A DNA stretch of 64,000 nucleotides from an uncultured Anaerolineae bacterium (GTDB taxonomy: Bacteria > Chloroflexota > Anaerolineae > Promineifilales > Promineifilaceae): positions 248,001 through 312,000 of the forward strand of contig CAJQMR010000007.1 of assembly GCA_905479495.1 (NCBI GenBank). Reading direction: 5' to 3'. Within the stretch, counting starts at the first letter, position 1; each line of letters opens with the position of its first letter. Made by a program: the position numbers and the translations under genes. Below, piece by piece: positions 61,249-64,000 of the stretch. The notes under the pieces were generated by a model that was not told where the DNA came from, made no database searches, and was given only the letters and a program-made list of their open reading frames with translations.

Positions 61249-62187
61249 TTAGCCCCAACGGGGCGGGATGGGAACGACGGTGCGGGCCAGCTCTTTGCAT
61301 TCGGGCATGTCGGGGGTTTGGTAGATGTAGGAACGGCCGTCTACCGAACTGTACCCCGCGTGATTGCCGTCCTTGTCAATGGCCACCAAATTCATGACGC
61401 TGATGAAACGGCCGTCTAAATCCCGCAAATCAGCCATCGCCCGTTTACTGGCTTCCGCCACGCTTAAGCCCATCTTCATGTAAAAAACCAGGCTGTGGGC
61501 GGTGCAGGCCCGAATGGCCATTTCCCCCATGCCAGTGCAGGCGGCGGCGCCGTAGCGGTTATCGGCGTAGTTGCCCGCGCCAATGACGGGCGAATCGCCC
61601 AGCCGCCCTGGGTACTTCCAGGCCCAGCCGCTGGTGCTGACGCCGGTGCAAATATTGCCATCCTTGTCCTGGGCGATGAAGTTAACGGTGCCTTTGGCCC
61701 GTTCGGGGTCGGTGGCCAGCGCTACCCAGCGAGACAAATCGGTGCGTTCTGCAATTTGGGCCACTTCTGCATCACTCATTTCTGGCTGCAGACGGTTGCG
61801 CCAGACGGCGCGCGTTTCTGGCAGCAGCATCTCGTCTTGCCGCAAATGGTCCATCTCGGCGGCAAAGCGATTGGCCCCGTCGCCAACAAGCAAGACATGG
61901 GGCAGCTTTTCCATTACCTGGCGAGCGACGGTAATGGCGGGGCGGTAGCCGATCATGGCACCCACTGCGCCACTTTCCAGGGTACGGCCGTTCATGATGC
62001 TGGCATCCAGTTCAACCTCGCCCAAAATGTTGGGGTAGCCGTTAAAGCCCACGGTGTGATCTTCTGGATTATCTTCAACCAGGCGAATCCCGGCTTCCAC
62101 GGCGTCTACGGCCGTTCCGCCCTGGCGTAAAATTTGTGTAGCTGCTTCGATGCCGATACGGCCGTTGCTGCTGGCGACGACGATCAT
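61249..62187 (-). CDS. N4-(beta-N-acetylglucosaminyl)-L-asparaginase / isoaspartyl peptidase family
   Basis: 312 residues from ATG 62187, chosen because AGGAG lies upstream and the first residues (MIVVASSNGRIG) start the family fold; a longer frame to 62520 overlaps the beta-lactamase gene and is an artefact. Ntn-hydrolase: IRLVEDNPEDHTVGFNGYPN, then AKGTVNFIAQDKDGN with the predicted nucleophile Thr167 after autocleavage, and GVSTSGWAWKYPGRLGDSPV with the substrate-binding Arg and Asp. The Gly before Thr167 (usually Asp or His) is a small deviation. It cleaves the Asn-GlcNAc bond or isoaspartyl peptides in the cytoplasm. The stop codon is followed by a hairpin. Confidence 0.83.
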   Translation of the reverse strand: MIVVASSNGRIGIEAATQILRQGGTAVDAVEAGIRLVEDNPEDHTVGFNGYPNILGEVELDASIMNGRTLESGAVGAMIGYRPAITVARQVMEKLPHVLLVGDGANRFAAEMDHLRQDEMLLPETRAVWRNRLQPEMSDAEVAQIAERTDLSRWVALATDPERAKGTVNFIAQDKDGNICTGVSTSGWAWKYPGRLGDSPVIGAGNYADNRYGAAACTGMGEMAIRACTAHSLVFYMKMGLSVAEASKRAMADLRDLDGRFISVMNLVAIDKDGNHAGYSSVDGRSYIYQTPDMPECKELARTVVPIPPRWG

Positions 62188-62258
62188 GAAATATGCTCCT
62201 GTTCCGTGTGAATTTTGCCAGAACAATACCGTTAGACGGCCGTTTTGCCAATGCAAAT

Positions 62259-63299
62259 TTAGCGGTTCAACCAATCCAAAGCAGGCCAGTCGGTGGTGCC
62301 GAAAGTGGTTTCCAGGATGGGCTGCCAGAGTTCGCCTCCATTTTGGCTGTTGGTGAAGACGGCAACGGCTGTTCCCGACGCAACTTGCCCCATGGTACAC
62401 GCTTTGAAGGTGCCGTTGTCGCCCCAATGCCAGAAGAAACGGCCGTTTGCCCCCGTTTGCAGCCCAAAGCCCAGTCCCCAGCCCACCCGTGGGTTCGTAG
62501 GTGCCTCCAGATTGGGCCAATCATCGTCGTATGAAGAGGAGTCATTGACCTGAATTTGTGGGGTGAGCATGAGATCAGTGATAGGAGACGGCCGTATTGC
62601 GGCCAACAAAAATTGGGCAAATGCCGCCGCCGAACAGTGCAGGCTGAAAGCCGCACCCATCTGATCTATTTCCCAAAAATCAACCGGCTGGCCCGCTTTG
62701 TCGTGGCCAAAGGCGATCTGCTCGTTCGTTTTTAGGCCGGTAAAGCTGGCCTCTGCCATGCCCAGCGGCGTGAAGAGCGTGGCGCGAATCCAGTCGTGCG
62801 CTGGTTGGCCCACAATTTGCTCCACGACGCGCTGTAAAAATTGGTACCCTTCGCCAGAGTAAGAAAATTGCGTACCCGGCTTGAAGCTGGCCTTTAGTGG
62901 TTCTCCTTGTGCTGCCCAGTTAGGGAAGCCTGTCGTGTGGCACAGCACGTGCCGGGCGGTCATTTGCTGCACGCGTTCATCGTTGACGATGTGGTCAAAG
63001 AGTAGGTCACTGCTTTGCTGTACCGGGGAAAGGTAGGTGATGAGCGGTTGATCCAAATCTAGCTGGCCTGCCAGCGCCAGCTGCAAAGTGGCGTAGGCAA
63101 ACACCGGCTTGCTCAAAGAGGCTGCCTGGAACCAAGTTTCGGCTATCACTGGCTGCCGGGTGGTGGCGTTGGTGACGCCCCAGTGCCCCTGCCAGATGTC
63201 GCCGTTTTGCACGATGGCCAGGGAGACGCCGGGGATAACGGCCGTTTCCATCAACTCTGGTACGATTTCTTGCAATGTTTCCATTATTTTAATTGACAT
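62259..63299 (-). CDS. Serine beta-lactamase-family hydrolase (class C / esterase type)
   Basis: 346 residues, no signal peptide. Motifs: SLSK (nucleophile Ser61, Lys64), FSYSGEGYQFL (Tyr of the Y-x-N element, with Gly in place of Asn), and HWGDNG (HxG in place of KTG). Such proteins are more often D-stereospecific peptidases or esterases than drug-degrading enzymes. ATG 63299; ATG 63284 is an alternative. It ends 71 bp before the asparaginase-family gene on the same strand, so an operon is possible. Cytoplasmic by lack of signal. Confidence 0.82.
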   Translation of the reverse strand: MSIKIMETLQEIVPELMETAVIPGVSLAIVQNGDIWQGHWGVTNATTRQPVIAETWFQAASLSKPVFAYATLQLALAGQLDLDQPLITYLSPVQQSSDLLFDHIVNDERVQQMTARHVLCHTTGFPNWAAQGEPLKASFKPGTQFSYSGEGYQFLQRVVEQIVGQPAHDWIRATLFTPLGMAEASFTGLKTNEQIAFGHDKAGQPVDFWEIDQMGAAFSLHCSAAAFAQFLLAAIRPSPITDLMLTPQIQVNDSSSYDDDWPNLEAPTNPRVGWGLGFGLQTGANGRFFWHWGDNGTFKACTMGQVASGTAVAVFTNSQNGGELWQPILETTFGTTDWPALDWLNR

Positions 63300-63332
63300 A
63301 ATCTTACAGAACCTTGCTTGGATGATGAATAG

Positions 63333-63360
63333 TTTAGGGAGCGTGGGACGGCCGTATAAT
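63333..63360 (+). promoter_or_regulatory. Candidate promoter of gmd
   Basis: TATAAT at 63355-63360 is a perfect -10 box, 67 bases before the gmd start. A poor -35 (TTTAGG, 63333-63338) lies 16 bases upstream. The -10 directly abuts an ACGGCCGT site (63349-63356, sharing its last bases). Confidence 0.4.
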
Positions 63361-63427
63361 TAAATCCGCCAACTTGGTTACCATCAAGCCGCAATTTTAA
63401 ACTGAAACTGGAACAAAGGAGAGCAAA

Positions 63428-64000
63428 ATGACAAAAACCGCGCTCATCATTGGCGTAACTTCACAGGATGGCTCGTATTTGGCTGACCTGCTGCTAGAGA
63501 AAGGCTACCGTGTTGTGGGCACGATCCGGCGCAACACCACCTATGACAAACCCAACATCCAGCACCTCATCGGCAAAATTATCATTGAAGCGGCCGATTT
63601 GATCGATGGGGAAAGCATTGCCCGGCTGCTGCGCGAATATCAGCCGGACGAAGTGTACAACATTGCGGCCCAATCGGTCCCAGCCGACAGTTGGACGCAT
63701 CCTATTTACACAGGGGAAGTGACCGGGCTGGGTGTGGTGCGGGTCATGGAAGCGGTGCGCCATTTTGCCCCGCAGGCTCGCGTTTACCAGGCCACCAGCC
63801 GGGAAATTTATGGCAATGTACAATCTACCGCCGCCACCGAGGCCACGCCTATTGACGCCAACAATCCATACGGCATTGCCAAGGCCTATGCCCACATGAT
63901 GACCCGCTGCTATCGGGAGAGCTACGGCCTTTTTGCCTGTGGCGGCATTTTGTTCAACCATGAAAGCCCCCGCCGCAGCCTGCATTTTGTCACGCGCAAA
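63428..64000 (+). CDS. gmd: GDP-mannose 4,6-dehydratase (3' partial)
   Basis: The first 191 codons; the gene runs off the right edge. SDR fold: ALIIGVTSQDGSYLADLL (NAD(P)-binding Gly motif), TIRRNTT, YNIAAQS, then ATSREIYG, NPYGIAKAYAH (Tyr-x-x-x-Lys), and NHESPRRSLHFVTRK, which is typical of Gmd. It converts GDP-mannose to GDP-4-keto-6-deoxymannose for fucose, rhamnose and perosamine synthesis. ATG preceded by AAAGGAG. Small oddities against Gmd: GVTSQDG instead of GITGQDG and ATSRE instead of the usual SSSE, so a related GDP-sugar dehydratase remains possible. Confidence 0.85.
   Translation, partial: MTKTALIIGVTSQDGSYLADLLLEKGYRVVGTIRRNTTYDKPNIQHLIGKIIIEAADLIDGESIARLLREYQPDEVYNIAAQSVPADSWTHPIYTGEVTGLGVVRVMEAVRHFAPQARVYQATSREIYGNVQSTAATEATPIDANNPYGIAKAYAHMMTRCYRESYGLFACGGILFNHESPRRSLHFVTRK

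Larger units (their letters stand above)
1..64000. repeat. Highly iterated palindrome ACGGCCGT across the window
   Basis: A hand count gives about 90 copies (for example 2220, 3590, 6200, 14180, 20270, 26120, 34300, 44492, 53700, 57228, 61333, 63349), often within the longer AACGGCCGTT. Random expectation in 64 kb is about one. Most copies are inside genes, in frame as Thr-Ala-Val, or as Asn-Gly-Arg or Asp-Gly-Arg. There are none in 12.0-13.5 kb and 54.4-57.1 kb, the IS regions. Confidence 0.9.

Noticed and set aside
62188..62520. N-terminal extension of the asparaginase-family gene
   Set aside because: The extra ~110 residues have no family features, overlap the beta-lactamase gene in another frame, and a good ribosome site precedes ATG 62187.
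63494..63985. Minus-strand frame of 163 codons
   Set aside because: It is antisense to gmd, which has clear SDR motifs on the plus strand.
1..64000. CRISPR array, tRNA or rRNA genes
   Set aside because: No regular direct repeats with spacers, and no cloverleaf or rRNA-like segments were seen on either strand.
1..64000. Cyanobacterial origin because of a HIP1-like octamer
   Set aside because: The octamer differs from GCGATCGC and the gene content (WXG100/essC with Chloroflexota-style kinases) does not fit a cyanobacterium.

Overview
The window looks like part of a chromosome from a filamentous, Anaerolineae-like member of the Chloroflexota. That is an inference from gene style: many membrane Ser/Thr kinases with a GGMADVYLA-type glycine loop, CHAT and effector-associated-domain proteins, WXG100 proteins and mixed GC content. 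No rRNA, tRNA or CRISPR array is visible. A palindromic octamer, ACGGCCGT, occurs about 90 times (hand count; about one expected by chance), resembling the HIP1 phenomenon of cyanobacteria. It is missing from the insertion sequences.

Layout. (1) 1-11.9 kb: a putative NLR-like or conflict-signalling module. It holds a TPR-CHAT protease (cut by the left edge), an ATPase with a winged-helix tail, an APH/TCAD-like kinase, a small EAD1-like protein and three unfamiliar proteins. Three of these share a short Gly/Pro/His motif that may be an amyloid-like signalling peptide. (2) 12.0-13.5 kb: a decayed IS with a frameshifted transposase. (3) 13.8-34.9 kb, all on the minus strand and reading away from a giant essC-like gene: an FHA protein, three WXG100-headed candidate effectors each followed by a putative EspG-like chaperone, a membrane FHA protein, a PP2C phosphatase, five membrane Ser/Thr kinases with different outer domains, and a VanY-like lipoprotein. 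(4) 34.9-43.7 kb: a 2909-residue FtsK/SpoIIIE-type translocase with seven P-loops. (5) 44.0-54.4 kb: a Zn-ribbon pseudokinase with a C-terminal membrane helix, four small WXG100-type proteins, a VWA-FHA receptor, two more kinases (CBM9-like and dead M14-like outer domains) and an apparently active M14-like lipoprotein. (6) 54.4-57.1 kb: a pile-up of truncated IS110, ISAs1 and IS3 elements. (7) 57.2-64.0 kb: ordinary genes, namely a TPM protein, two unknowns, haloalkane dehalogenase, an asparaginase-family hydrolase, a beta-lactamase-family protein, and gmd running off the right edge.

How it fits together. Region 3-5 reads as a type VII-like secretion locus fused to a eukaryotic-style phosphosignalling network: seven apparently active kinases, one pseudokinase, one PP2C phosphatase and three FHA proteins. 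The kinases carry different extracytoplasmic domains and could form a sensor array; FHA proteins would read out phosphothreonine, and the translocase with its WXG100 clients would be the output. None of the usual extra membrane subunits (EccB, EccD, EccE, MycP, EsaA) is recognisable, so the machine is either minimal, completed elsewhere, or built differently.
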